NCBI GenBank assembly: GCA_910592005.1
Contig: CAJVPP010001227.1
Span: forward strand, 1-21,609
Direction of reading: 5' to 3'
DNA length: 21,609 bases
Origin: Funneliformis mosseae
Taxonomy: Eukaryota > Glomeromycota > Glomeromycetes > Glomerales > Glomeraceae
Positions 1-11,134 of this stretch are shown here, in pieces (position 1 is the first letter of the stretch; every line of letters begins with the position of its first letter). Under the pieces are notes generated by a model. That model searched no databases, was not told the origin of the DNA, and saw only the letters and a list, made by a program, of their open reading frames with translations. The position numbers and the translations under genes are program-made.

Positions 1-235
1 CTACACATTATTTGTAATTGAGTTCGTCATCTGAATTCTTTAATTAAAATTATTCATAATCTCGTCTTTCAAGTCTTCATACTTGATAGATTCGTTTAAG
101 TTCAACGCATAAACTTGGTAAAGTTAAGAATTAGGCGAATCCTAACGTCTTAACCGCAGTAAGCTGTAGTTAAGAAATTTTGAGTAGAGACTTGATAACT
201 TGACTACCTCGAGTTGAAGAATTCCACAGTGACAA
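1..235. other. Mixed-composition block, possible LTR end or decayed coding fragment
   Basis: This block has clearly more C and G than the desert that begins at about 236. Read on the minus strand it begins TGTCACTGTGGAATTC, and on the plus strand it ends GAATTCCACAGTGACA, which resembles an LTR terminus with TG...CA ends. Alternatively, one minus frame reads through almost the whole block with three stops (two TAA, one TAG), containing a protein-like stretch NESIKYEDLKDEIMNNF near positions 50-95. Other frames are also partly open, so coding is not proven. I do not recognise a family. The block continues to the left of the window. Confidence 0.3.
123..154. repeat. Imperfect inverted repeat (hairpin)
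   Basis: GTTAAGAATTAGG is followed by a short CGAAT loop and then CCTAACGTCTTAAC. The arms pair over about 13 bases with one small mismatch or bulge. It lies inside the mixed-composition block and could be an LTR-internal hairpin or chance. Confidence 0.45.
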
Positions 236-715
236 TATATATATTTAATAATTAGTATTATTAATTATTATAAATTGTATAAATAATAATAAAAAATGTA
301 AAAATTAAAAATAATATTATTTAAATTATACATTATTTAATATTATTTATATTTTAAACAATCTATTGATTAAAATAAATTTGTAATATATAATATATTA
401 AATTTATTTAAATATTTTAGATATTAATTTATTATAAATATTTATTAAAGAAATTAATTTATTTATTAACTAATATAAATCTATTATTATTATGTTAATT
501 ATTTACTTAATTAAAAATATTAAAAATAATTTATTAATATATAAATTAATAATAAACTTTAATAAAAATATAATATGTTAAAAAATATTTTAAAATTGAT
601 TAATTTTAATAAATATTAATAATTTCTTTATTTTTTTATATAAAATTTTTAATCTATTTAAATATTAAAATTTTAAATAATTATATAATTTTATTAAATA
701 TTTTTTTTATTTAAA
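236..715. other. A+T-rich desert, no gene seen
   Basis: Almost pure A and T, with short AT runs such as the (TA)n at 235-246. Stops are dense in all frames and no protein-like stretch or RNA gene was recognised. Confidence 0.7.
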
Positions 716-717
716 AT

Positions 718-900
718 TCCTAATGGATTAAGTAAGATCAAATTAGATCATAAATTATATCTAAAATAATTAAAAAATTAGTTTTTTGAGATTTATTTTG
801 ATATTCAGTATTTAAAAAATATTTTATCAATTTATCTTAATAAAATAAATCAAATAGTAGTTATTTCATCTTAAATAGATTAATATTAATGAAATTATGC
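718..900 (+). repeat. Left copy of a dispersed repeat flanking the piggyBac remnant
   Basis: About 845-898 resembles about 3781-3839 in direct orientation, sharing 'AAATCAAAT', 'ATTTTAAA' style blocks and 'AGATTAATATTAAT'. Separately, 718-750 (CCTAATGGATTAAG, then AAATTAGATCA) resembles the reverse complement of about 3897-3935. The two repeat sets bracket the transposase remnant at 2100-2990, so they may be the eroded ends of that element. The low complexity of the DNA makes the alignment weak. Confidence 0.35.
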
Positions 901-1092
901 TTTATTTGTAATATACTAGAAAATAGTTTCAGAAATTATTGTTAAGTTAAAATATAAGTATAATAAAAGAGATCAATCAGCATTAATTCAAATTTTAAGC
1001 AAGCAAACAGCACATATAAGATTACATTTATTAAATATATATCTTTAGATTATCAAAAAGACAAATTTATCTATGTAGATGTATAAATTAAC

Positions 1093-1290
1093 AGATAGGT
1101 AAATTTGTTTACTAATTTTAAGATCAGTAAAATATTGAATAAGCAAATTTGCCTGTAAAAATTTAAGAAAAGATTAGCAAATACATTAATTATCAAATAG
1201 GCAAATTTTACTTATGAATTTTAAGATTAGTAAAATACATAATTGTTAGACAGGCAAATTTGCCTGTAAATTTTTTAGATAAAATATTAA
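1093..1290. repeat. Degenerate tandem repeat built on palindromic GGCAAATTTGCC
   Basis: Four units start with (G/A)G(C/T)AAATTT near 1098, 1142, 1200 and 1253, spaced 44 to 58 bases apart. Each is followed by a version of TTTTAAGATTAGTAAAATA. The best-kept unit contains CAGGCAAATTTGCCTG at 1251-1266, a perfect 16-bp palindrome. Isolated related words occur at about 3610 and 4208. No protein is encoded. It may be an eroded satellite or a transposon-internal repeat. Confidence 0.55.
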
Positions 1291-1299
1291 ACAAGTAAG

Positions 1300-2095
1300 T
1301 TAATTTAGAAATTAAAATTCTTTTTTTATATAAATCATATAAAATCATATAAAACTATAAAGCCAAATCTTTTAAAAATCTAAAAGATAAATTTAATTAC
1401 AAAATATAAATTTTTTTTAAATAATGTCTAACTTATTTAATTCATCAAATAAGTTCTTATTAAATAATAAAATTTATATTTGTCATTTTACTTATGAATA
1501 ATATTTAGAATATTTAAAAGAAAATATTTAAATAAAATAATTGAAAAATTAGTAAAAATAATAATAAAAATAAAGGCAAATAAAATCTGAAATAATTTGT
1601 AAATTATTATTAAATATTTTAATCTTTTAATATACTTATCATTTACATGATGCTTCATTTATAATTTTCAATGAATTAAATTTTTATTAAAAATCTACTT
1701 CTTACTTGATTTTTAGTTTATTTTTTCTGAAAAACAATTAAATATTATTGTTAAAAATACAAACATATATACTGCAATTTAAAAGGCAAATAAGATACTA
1801 ACTAATATAAAAAAGGTAAAAATTAAATTAATTTGATTATCAATGAATTAAAAATGTGGTTAACATTTATTATATATATGAGAATATTTAAATTTTAGTA
1901 ATTAATGATTATTGGATAAATGATAATTTTTATTTTTTACATGAACTTACTAAAATAATATTATTTTGATTTCAATAAGTAAATTTAATAATTATTAATT
2001 ATTAATAATAAATTAAATAATTAATAAATTATTTTTTAGATAAAATGCTATTTACATATTTTAAATTATATGAAATCACTTTCTGATTAGTTTTT
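1300..2095. other. A+T-rich stretch, no gene recognised
   Basis: Very A+T rich with stops in all frames. It may include the N-terminal half of the transposase remnant that begins downstream, but I could not align it. Confidence 0.5.
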
Positions 2096-2099
2096 AAAG

Positions 2100-2990
2100 T
2101 TGATTTACTTGTATCACATTTTAAAAATATTTTAAAGTAACTTTATCTACTAGTATTGAATGCTTTATCAATAAAATGATTGTATAATTCTTAAGATAAA
2201 GTATACATATTTTTCATATTAAAAATAAACTCATTTCTGAAGGATATAAAATTTTGTTATTAAGTGAATCAGATCACACTTATAAATTTATGTTTATATC
2301 TCATGTTAAAAAATCTAATATTGTTCTAATTTCAAATATTAATAGAACTGATTGTAAAGTATATTATTTAATTAAATAATTACTATCAAGATATGCTTTT
2401 AATATTTATATAGATAACTGCTTCTCAAATATAATTTTATTTAATTTTTTTCATAATGGAAAATTTGAAGCTTGTAGAATAGTAAGAACAAATACTACAA
2501 ATTTTTCTTTAATTTTTAAAAAAAAAAAAATTGAAATAAGACCATTTAATTAGTATGATAATAAAGAATATGTTAGCTTTATTATAGATCGATAATGAAC
2601 TAGTAATAATACTAATAATAATATATATAATTAATAAAAAAATTCTAGAATTAAAAGAGAGTGTAAAAAACTATGTAAAATAAGTACCAATAGTAATAAA
2701 GTCAAATCTGTTTTTGAAAATAATATTTGAAAAATTTTACCTATTCTATTAGTATTTGATGATTATAATCATAAAATAAGAGAAATAGATATTGCAGATC
2801 AATTAAAAAACTATTATTCTACACAATTAGTTATTTTTAGAATATAGATTTCTTTATTTTTTTAGTTACTAAATATTGCAATTATCAATTTATATTTGAT
2901 CTGCAAAAAATTAAATATTATAATAATTATAAAGTATTTAGATTATTTTTAATACAAAATCTAATTGAAAATACTTTAAATATTTTATCA
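2100..2990 (+). pseudogene. piggyBac-like (DDE_Tnp_1_7) transposase pseudogene
   Basis: Recognised by eye from blocks in order: a stretch ending HIKNKLISEGYKIL (about 2200-2255), NIYIDNCFSN (about 2401-2430), RTNTTNFSLIF (about 2485-2517), and DDYNHKIREIDIADQL followed by KNYYSTQL (about 2758-2830). These match the conserved core and C-terminal half of piggyBac-family transposases, which cut and paste DNA, usually at TTAA sites. The central Asp in YIDN (codon at 2413-2415) is kept. The first catalytic motif, normally SxDE, reads SIECF here, so the Asp is missing. Many internal stops and several frame changes make this a dead copy. The N-terminus is not recognisable. Family assignment is fairly sure; exact ends are not. 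Confidence 0.75.
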
Positions 2991-2994
2991 AAAA

Positions 2995-4245
2995 GAAAAT
3001 TCTACAATAATAAAGGAATAAAATAGAAGATAATGAAAAAAAATTCAAGTTGCTTCAAAATTTGGATTATTAATATGCAGATTTATTATAATGATTATTA
3101 TCTTGAATATAATAATATCAATATCTTTTTTAAAAAAATAATTCTTCATTTCAACAAAATCCATCTCAATCTCAAATTAGAATATTAACTATAATATAGT
3201 ATTATATTATAATAAATTTAGACCAAATTATTTTAAAGATTTCATACTTATGTTGAATAAATAATCATTCTTTTTTAATAATAACTGTTACAATTATGTT
3301 TCTAAATTTTTTTAATAATAATAAAAGTTGTAACATATATTAAATATTATAATTTTAATCTAATATATATATATAATTATAGTGAATATTTAAAATAATT
3401 ATTAAAGGTAATTAAAAAAATTTTTAAAATTCAAAAAATGGAAATTATAAAATTTAATTAATAATATAATAATATTAAAATCATAGAAAAAAATATAAAT
3501 AATGATTTAAATTTAAGTTTATAAAGTAAGTTATATGAAATAAAAAATTTATCAAATTATTTAAGAAATCTAAAAAAATAAATGAAATGTAAAATTCAAA
3601 AATTACGTAAGTAAATTTGCTTGCAGATTCTGATAAATTAAGATAGTCATATGCTAATACTTCAGACTAATTATTCTATAATATGCATTCTAAAATTTTT
3701 ATATAATAAATTAAATAAGCTATATCTCCACAATTAGTAATCTAAAATTAATAAAATATAATTTATTTGATTCATCTTTATAAGAAAAATCAAATGATAT
3801 TTATTTTATTTTAAACAGATTAATATTAATAAAGTTATTAATTTTAAATTTTTTAATTAAAAAATTCAAGTTATATCAGGTCAATTTAATCATTTAATCT
3901 AATTTAAAATTTTTAAGTTAATCCATCAGATTATCTAACTCATTAAGTTAGATTTAAAGTTCTATTTTCACTTTTTTTTATAAAAATATTTATTTTTAAA
4001 ATGATTAAATAATTAAATAAATATTTTTATGATTATATTTTTTAAATGATCTATAAATTCTACAGATTTTAAAATAGAATAAATTTATTTGTTACAGGGA
4101 TGATAATTCTTATATATTATTATTATAATTTTAATATGATTTTAGCAATTAAAATTCACACGAATTTTTATTCTATTTAAATAATACAAATATTTTAATT
4201 TATTAGTAAGTAAATATGCCTGTTTTAATGATTATTTTTTAAATC
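2995..4245. other. A+T-rich stretch, no gene recognised
   Basis: No protein-like frame was recognised. It holds the right partner of the dispersed repeat (about 3760-3935) and two isolated 'GTAAATTTGC'-type words near 3609 and 4205. It may be the 3' part and right terminus of the piggyBac-like element. Confidence 0.5.
3760..3935. repeat. Right copy of the dispersed repeat flanking the piggyBac remnant
   Basis: Partner of 718-900. One part (about 3781-3839) is in direct orientation with it, and another (about 3897-3935, ending TTAATCCATCAG) is inverted relative to 718-750. The inverted part could be a worn terminal repeat of the piggyBac-like element. Identity is roughly three quarters by eye over AT-rich sequence. 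Confidence 0.35.
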
Positions 4246-4249
4246 TTTA

Positions 4250-4690
4250 TTAATATTGATTTTCCTTAATAGGACACTTTGAAGTATAATATTCTATTTC
4301 ATGACATATATCACATTTGTGATTACCTACTACTTCATTTCTTTTTTTTTCTCATTAAAACATTAGTCTGACATATTTTGCTAGCACTTGCTTTATTATT
4401 TTTTTTATTAAAAGCTTTTAAACATTTATTAGCAGGTCTGTCTTTACCTTGACATACTACTGGATTTTTAACATTATCTATATCATATACATATTCATCA
4501 GCTAATCTCACAATATTATTTAAGGTTTAATTTCTAATAACTTAAATTTCAGCTTCTCACTTCTCTTTTTTCTTAGCTATATAAGATAAAATAATATCAT
4601 TCAAATCCTTTTAATTGTTATTTTTCATTAAAAAGTTTAGAACCTTCTTAAAATTATTTATTAGCTGACTATACTTCACCTTTTATTGTA
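4250..4690 (-). pseudogene. MULE/FAR1-like transposase C-terminus with zinc knuckle, decayed
   Basis: Read on the minus strand, an almost open stretch gives LNNIVRLADEYVYDIDNV, then VVCQGKDRPANKCLKAF (about 4530-4395). This resembles the 'QGKGRP.NKR.K' tail found after the SWIM finger of MULE/FAR1-type transposases. It is followed by a zinc-knuckle-like HKCDICHEIEYYTSKCP (about 4321-4265), whose expected His (CX2CX4HX4C) reads Tyr. That change can come from a single CAT-to-TAT transition. Several stops and frame changes interrupt it. The catalytic part would lie to the right and is too decayed to recognise. A retrotransposon gag tail is an alternative reading of the knuckle alone. Confidence 0.55.
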
Positions 4691-4694
4691 TATA

Positions 4695-5165
4695 ATACTA
4701 AATCTTAATGGAAAATTTTTAAGTATTATTATTATCTTAAATCATTTAAAATGATATTTTAATAAATAATTTTTTAGAAATAATATCAAATTGCTTTCAT
4801 AAGATATTTTAAAACTATCTTGTTAATATTAATATTACATAAATAGTGCGTTTAAATTCTCTACTATTAATTTAAAGTAATAATAGCAAATAATTCTATA
4901 TGAAACTAAAAGTAAACATATATACAAATATGTATTATCATTAAGTAATAATATGTTGATATGAGTTTGATGCTATATAGAAAATAATTTGCTAAACTTA
5001 TTTAATTGCATCTGTTAGAACTAAATTTATTAATGTCTTCAAATATATTTGTTAAGCCACTTAATATATAAATTTTATTTAGCTACAATTGTTAGTTTAA
5101 TATCATTGGTTTAGTCTGAAGACTAAAAATTTTAGAGAAGGAAATTGAAACTGGTAAAAATTGAT
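4695..5165. other. Stretch with no clear gene, probably more of the decayed transposase
   Basis: The minus strand has scattered protein-like words, but stops and frame changes are too frequent for a call. It may be the upstream part of the MULE-like pseudogene. Confidence 0.35.
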
Positions 5166-5170
5166 GAACC

Positions 5171-5224
5171 TGTCAAATATGACATATATGCCAGATCTGC
5201 CAAATCTGCCATATCTGCCAAATA
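5171..5224 (+). repeat. 9-bp minisatellite, six units
   Basis: Six consecutive 9-bp units are seen: TGTCAAATA, TGACATATA, TGCCAGATC, TGCCAAATC, TGCCATATC, TGCCAAATA. The consensus is TGCCAAATC. Because the unit is a multiple of three, a short open frame runs through it and would encode repeats of the type (L/M)P(N/D/Y), but there is no other sign that it is a gene. It lies about 80 bp upstream of the solo LTR. Confidence 0.8.
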
Positions 5225-5303
5225 GGACACACATTATTTATTATATTTCTATTATTTATATCATTATTATCATTTATATCATATCAAATATAATTAGTAA
5301 ATC

Positions 5304-5649
5304 TGTTAGCTCTGTTATTATTGTCAGTAGTATCTTATTTACTATAGATTTTCTTTAATTGTAATATTTCTATATAAAGGGCATGAAAATGCCTTGGAAA
5401 AAGGATAGATTCTAAGGAGATTCTAACAAGTTCTTAACATTATATTCAATATACATTTAATAATAATAATAAACACATTTAACTTTGCAAATATAAAACT
5501 TATAATTTATTTCTTGTTAACTAAATAAACTCTCTAATAAACAGCATATCAAGTTAATTAGATTTAAGTCATAGCTATTGCCTCCCTAACTTCAAATTAT
5601 AATTAACTTATTTAATGAAAAGAGTAATGTTAACAATGGATATATTACA
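5304..5649 (+). mobile_element. Solo LTR (probably Copia-type) with 5-bp target-site duplication
   Basis: This 346-bp element begins TGTTAGCTCTG and ends ATATTACA, giving TG...CA ends. It is flanked on both sides by AAATC (5299-5303 and 5650-5654), a perfect 5-bp duplication typical of retrotransposon integration. Within it, TATATAAAGGG at about 5373-5383 is a good TATA box and fixes the plus orientation. No primer-binding site, coding region or partner LTR lies beside it, so it appears to be a solo LTR left by recombination. A second copy in the opposite orientation occurs at the right end of the window. The family is inferred from size and TGTTA ends only. Confidence 0.8.
5373..5383 (+). 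promoter_or_regulatory. LTR TATA box
   Basis: TATATAAAGGG lies about 70 bp inside the left end of the LTR, the expected place for the U3 core promoter of a retrotransposon. Confidence 0.5.
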
Positions 5650-5859
5650 AAATCTGTTTTACCAAAAGGATATTTTGTCAAAAATGACTATTATGTAATA
5701 TTTGTTTAATTTACTATTTTTAGGTTTTACATTAAAAAATAATTTTTTTATTTTATTGATAAAACCAAACTTTTTATAAAAATGATTAGTATTTAATTAG
5801 ATAATCTATTACAGCTTAAACCTTTTTCGTTACACTTTATACTAAATGTTCTAAAATGT

Positions 5860-6330
5860 CTTTCAATTTTATTTTATTTTTTCTTTAAAAACAACCATTA
5901 ATTCTTTAAAAATTTATAGATATTCAATTGTATTTAAGTCAGGAGATTATGCAGATCATAAAATATTTGAGATTGAATTATCATATTTTCTATTTACTGT
6001 TTAATTGCTTTACCCAATGAACAGATGCATTTTATCTTAAAAAAATATATTCTAACTCAGTTTTCAACTCATCAGTAAAGTCAAAAGATTATTTTTTTTT
6101 AATTCACAATTTATCAGAAACTTGAATTAAAACTCCAATATTATTTTTCATAAATAGCTCTATATTATTATATCTTATTTTTCTAAATTTACAGTAAAAA
6201 TTAAATAATTTATATCATAATTTTCATGAAGTTAACACTAAATTCAATAATAAGCATCATTTTGAAATAATAAAAAATGAGATAGAATGGACAAAAATAT
6301 CTATAATATTTCATTTGCTGTAGATACTTT
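5860..6330 (-). pseudogene. Tc1/mariner (DDE_3) transposase pseudogene
   Basis: On the minus strand the C-terminal catalytic half is readable. GIGV-like VLIQVSDKL (about 6160) comes first, then FF-stop-DKMHLF (about 6035), matching the QQDNAPxH motif, and SPDLNTIEYL (about 5960-5930), matching the SPDLNPIExxW motif of Tc1-type enzymes. Around the last motif, conserved Trp and Gln positions are stops (WSAQSPDLN reads stop-S-A-stop-SPDLN, and the Trp after IEYL is a stop). These are single-transition losses. The element was a cut-and-paste transposon inserting at TA. It is dead. A candidate terminal repeat lies at 6506-6543. The N-terminal helix-turn-helix half is not clear. Confidence 0.72.
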
Positions 6331-6505
6331 TCTAAAAACCTATTTTTTTACCTTATTCAAATTTAATAAGTTCTTAGATTTTAATACTAAATATATATAT
6401 ATATTTAAATATTAAAGCTTTTAACTATATAGGAAAAAACTTTGGTTTATATTTATGCATTTTATCAAAAGTTATGATCAATAGAATTACATCAATTTAA
6501 GTATC

Positions 6506-6543
6506 AAAAATCACGTGATCTAATACTTTTGACTGAGGAGTAT
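6506..6543. repeat. Candidate Tc1/mariner terminal inverted repeat
   Basis: AATCACGTGATCTAATACTTTTGACTGAGGAG, followed by TATATATATT, has the look of a Tc1/mariner terminus next to a TA target. The CACGTG core is a palindrome. A weak counterpart with GTCAAAA may exist near 5680-5700 beside the solo LTR, but the match is poor. Confidence 0.35.
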
Positions 6544-6559
6544 ATATATTTTTTCACTA

Positions 6560-7560
6560 TTTATTTACCATATATACTAAATACATTTAATAAAATTAGA
6601 TGCTTAATATATTATAACACTTAAATATTCTGAACAAAATGCTTTAATTGTCATCAGCTTCAGTGTTATAAAGGTACAGAAAGGCGAAATAAATAAAATA
6701 TAAATAGATTAATAAATAAAAATTACTCAGAACATGATCAGAATATAATGAGAATATATTCTTTATTTTGAATAATCGTTAAAATGTTTTAGCAGACTAT
6801 AAACATAACTCAGAATCTATTCACTATCACTCATTATTATTTATTTTGTATATTTGGATAAAATTAATCAAAAAAAAACAATATAAAAAAATTTAAAACA
6901 CTTTATTAATAATAATAGATCCAAAAATCTAAAGAATAAAAATTTAATCAAATCTAAAGGTTAGAAACATATTCAATCATTACGATTCAAAATAAAATGT
7001 AAAAAATAGATGAATAAAAGAATCCTAATAATTTATAACCAACCATCTAAAATAAAATAAAAAAGTTTTACTAGATAAAAAAACTAAAAAAAAGAAAGAA
7101 AGATTCAGTAATTTAAGTTTTTGATGTTGAATTTTGATCTAAAATCAAAATTTTGTTTAAAATTAGCAGTTAAGTTTAGCTATAGTTTTTTTTAATTATA
7201 TCATAAGTTTAGTTTCATTAATTTAAAGATTTTAAAAATTAGTATACAAGAAGATGATGCTAGTTATTAAAGTTTTAAATTAATTTATAATGAATATATA
7301 TGCGATAATTAATTGAACTTTTACAGATTAAAGTGACTTATAGAAAAATAAATTAACTAATTAAATTTATTTATTAAGCGATTTATTAAAAAAAAGATAA
7401 TAATAATAAATATAATAATAAGAGTGAACGATTTTTTGCTACTCAATTGTGTGAGTTCATAATAGACATTCTGATCATATAACTAAGATAGATAATATAC
7501 TATACTATCAATTTTTTACAAATATATTGCTTATATACAGTAGGCTTAGACTTAATCTGG
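6560..7560. other. Unassigned A+T-rich sequence
   Basis: No readable protein or RNA gene. It contains A-rich runs (for example 7061-7110), and its right part (about 7440-7560) is slightly richer in G and C and may belong to the retrotransposon end that follows. Confidence 0.5.
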
Positions 7561-8232
7561 ATTGAAATATGACAATTAATTTTTATTGCTTATATAGAGA
7601 TATGAGTGTAATTAGAATAACTGGATATAGTCTATTTATTCTATAAATAAAAGAATCAGATATAGATATACTTATACAAATATCAATAAGTTTTGTAACC
7701 ATCAATTGTTAAACCTTAAATCATCTTAAATCAAGCTAACAAAATTAAATAAACTTGATATCACAATTATCTCGAAGGCCTTTCCTAAAAGAAATTAATG
7801 ATTAATAAACAAAATAATTTATTATTACAATTCACTTATGTAGTAGGCTATTACGATCAATTCTATAATAAAAATAAGAAGAAAGTTGAAAATGTAAAAT
7901 AGTAACTTTATTAACTTATAGAGTTATAAGTCTAATTCTAAGACTTATTCAGAAATCTATCTGATCGAACTCTATTGACTCAAAGTCAACTTACAGGTCT
8001 ATTTATATAAACTTGTTAATTAGTACTATACTACACTTTTGATAAATAAAAATAATACATATAATGAAAACTAAAGAATATAATATAAGTAATAAAAGTA
8101 GACTATATAATATTTATATTAAAAAGTAGATCATTCAATATATATATTATAAAGTCGATCAAATGATATATGTATTATATGATATTTAGTATATTTATAG
8201 ATCATCTAAGATGCAGTATGATTTTGTGACTA
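7560..8232 (-). repeat. Probable 3' LTR of the gypsy element
   Basis: On the minus strand an AAAAGGAAAG polypurine stretch (within 8237-8252) is followed after a few bases by GTCACAAAATCATACTGC, a plausible LTR start whose TG appears altered to TA. TATATAAATAGACC at about 8012-7999 (minus) is a good TATA box. The inner end is uncertain; TGACAATT at about 7569 (plus) would give a matching TTGTCA end. No second LTR is present to confirm it. Confidence 0.45.
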
Positions 8233-8879
8233 ATAATTCTTTCCTTTTAATTTTTGAACTTTAAGAGAAATTTATTAGTTTCTTTCTCATTTCTGATAGA
8301 AAGTTAGTGAACATAATTAACTAAAGTCTTAAATCAAAAACTTTAAGTTGTTGTATAGTTGTAAAGTTGATAATTTGAGTCTATTAGATTTGTTCTACTC
8401 CTAAAAACTTAAACAAATAATAAATTCTGGTAATTCTAAGTCAATAATAAATAGTCACTATATTTCTTAACATCATTCTTTCAAAAGGATTAGTTAACTC
8501 AAGTTTTAAGAGTTATCCTAAATAATAAGTATTTATAAGAATAAGTACACAATTCCTTATTCTACATGCTTTTAATAATGCCTAATATGTATTTTGAACT
8601 TTTTGTTATAAGGTCATATCATTATTAAAAGGTGCTCTGAGAGGAATTTTAAGAGAAAAATTTTATTCTAAATCTTTACATAAAGGTCACAATTGTTGAG
8701 AAATAAGAATTTTAAACATTATAAAATATTTACTTTTCAATTTTATGTATTGAGAAGAGATATATATATATATAAAAGTAATAAAAAAAGATAAATAATC
8801 TAATCTTTATAATAAGTTTTTAATAACTATATATTTACTAGTATACGTAAAACTTGTCTTTTTATTTTACATAATTTAT

Positions 8880-9770
8880 AAAATTTATTTATCAAAATTT
8901 CATGAATACAATAGGGTTCTTTTCATTTTGAATCTAATTTCCAGATCTTCTTATTTCATTTGCTACATTGTAATATAGGACTTTATCTACTATCTCAAAT
9001 TAGGATTTCATCTTGATTTTTTTATTATGTTGATTTTCTGTTTTTGTTAACTATTTGTAATATGCATTTTAGTCTTAGATCTTATAACTAGTAGATCATT
9101 TATCAATCCCTTAATTCTAGTATTAACATTACCATGTGGTTACTTATTTAAAGGATCATCAGTGGGTAACCTTACTGATCTGTCATATAATAAATAAAAA
9201 GGTACTATTTTTGTAGTTAAGTATCGACTTGTATGATAAGTAAATAATACTGATACAATATAAAGATCCTACTCTTTATCATATATTATTAATTTTGTCA
9301 AGAATTTACTTAAAGTTTTATTAAATTATTCTACAAGACCATTTGTTTGTGGGTAATAAGGAATTAAAAAGTTATGTTTGATCTGGAACTTTTCCATTAG
9401 TCTTGTGATTAATTGATTATTAAAATGAGTTTCTCTATCAGATAAAATCTTTTAAAGGTATCTATATTGACATATAATATCTTCATAAATAAAATTAGCA
9501 ACTTATTTTGCAGTAGCTTCTGACAAGATTCTAGTTTCAGGCCATTTAGTCATATAATTCATTGCTGTCATGATATATCTATTTTCTTTTTCTGTGATAG
9601 ATAAAAGTCCTATAATATTGATTTTTATTCTATAGAATGGGTTATCTACATCTATTAGATGTAAAGGTTTTGTTTGTTTATATTTTTCTCTTTTTTGACA
9701 AAAATCACATTTTTGCATATATTCTCGTATACTTTTATACATTTGAGGCTAATAATATTGTGTTCTAATT
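8880..9770 (-). pseudogene. Gypsy integrase fragment (pseudogene)
   Basis: The enzyme would join retrotransposon cDNA to the chromosome. Starting near 9742 one sees the zinc-binding segment CDFCQKREKYK (second half of the HHCC finger), then the catalytic core. The first catalytic Asp, in the usual xDxxG context, is Asn here (KINIIGLL, about 9625), explained by GAT-to-AAT. The second motif SDRETHF (about 9440) and the Glu motif in NGLVE-stop-FNKTL (about 9345) keep their acidic residues. The core continues as RLPTDDPLNK (about 9155), and a C-terminal piece KVLYYNVANEIRRSG lies at about 8985-8940. Stops at former Arg, Gln and Trp positions break the frame. Confidence 0.85.
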
Positions 9771-10559
9771 TTATCAAATACTCTATCTATTAATAAATCT
9801 TCTAAAAGATCATTATGTATCATGTATAGTTAAGCATTTAATTCATTGATTTTTATTACTCTCAATAGTCGTTTAAGAGTAATAGCTTTTATTTATATAA
9901 AATATCAAATTTAATAATATAATTCTTTAATTGTCATTTAATTTTTATTTTTTTATTATTGTTAAAGTAGGTGATAATATTAAATAATTAAAAATGTTGG
10001 TATAATATATGTTATCCATTTTGTTGTAGAGCTGCCTATCACAATATAGACACTTTTGCTTTCACTTTAATTATTATCTTAATAATAACTGGTTTTTAAT
10101 ATAGAAGAACTTTGTTAAGAAGCTCTTTAAGTAAATTTTCCAATAAAATATCATTGTTTTGTTATTGTACTGCTAATAGTTCTTCTCAAAATACATCATT
10201 GCAAAGATAATTAAGATTTATACCAGATTGTATTTGTCCTAATCTATATCTTATAATATAATTATGAATAACTATCCCATAAGATAGATTTTTTTTTACA
10301 GGCTTTACAATAAGTATGAATATAATAGTTCTTAGTATTGCAATTAAAAGTATATTGTGATCCTTCTTTTATAATAGGTTATCTAGCTATATTCACGATA
10401 AATATCTTCTAATTCATTTTTAAGCGATTAGTATCAATAGTTGTAATTAATAGTTCATTTGCATATTAATGGTGTAATTGTCACTCAAACTATAATTCTT
10501 CAGGGTTAACAGTTGAATTTTCTTTTTTTGAAGAATGTTATTCAATTTCAGATTCTTTA

Positions 10560-11097
10560 TTATAAATAGATACCATAAAGATTTTGCAAACATCTTCTTC
10601 ATATTCAGGTTGTTTATCATTTATTCTTGACAAAGTATCAGCATTTGCATTGTGTTTTTTTGGTCTATATTGAATAGTATAGTTATAGGATTATAATTCT
10701 ATCATCCATATGACATGTCGTCCTTTTGATATTTTTGATGTTTATAACCATTTTAATGCTGAATTATCTGTAATTAATTCAAATTTAGTTGTGCATAAGT
10801 AATGATGAAAATGTTGAATAGCTTATACTATTGCTAAACATTCTTGATCTATAACCAAATAGTATTTCTTTGCTGGAATTAAGCTTTTACTTGCATAAGC
10901 AATGGGATGTTTTTTTTCTCCTTATTCATTTGTACTAGAATAGCTCCTACACCTATTTCTGATGCATTGGTATATAAATAGAAAGTTTCATCAAAATTTG
11001 GATATTGTAGAATTGATGCATTAATTAAACAATACTTTAAACGATTAAATGCATTTTGTTTCCTTTCAGTCCATTCAAATATTTGATCTTTCTTCAA
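10560..11097 (-). pseudogene. Gypsy RNase H domain (pseudogene)
   Basis: This domain degrades the RNA strand during reverse transcription. FEWTERKQNAFNRLK (about 11075) is the usual connection. FYLYTNASEIGVGAIL (about 11000-10950) is the first catalytic block, with the expected TDAS reading TNAS, a GAT-to-AAT change that removes the catalytic Asp. DQECLAIV (about 10850) and ELITDNSALKWL (about 10775) follow, then YRPKKHNANADTLSR (about 10670-10625), with stops between. It directly follows the reverse transcriptase after a frame break near 11100-11135. Confidence 0.85.
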
Positions 11098-11134
11098 TAA
11101 GGTGTTAATAGGTTTTGCAATTCGTGAGAAATCT

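Noticed and set aside
5161..5358. 65-codon open frame across the 9-bp repeat and the LTR start
   Set aside because: It stays open because the 9-bp repeat is codon-phased, and it crosses the LTR boundary and target duplication; no domain or start context supports a gene.
9503..9742. Integrase fragment as an intact small zinc-finger protein
   Set aside because: It has only half of the HHCC finger and continues into the integrase core in the same frame beyond a stop; it is part of the decayed gypsy element.
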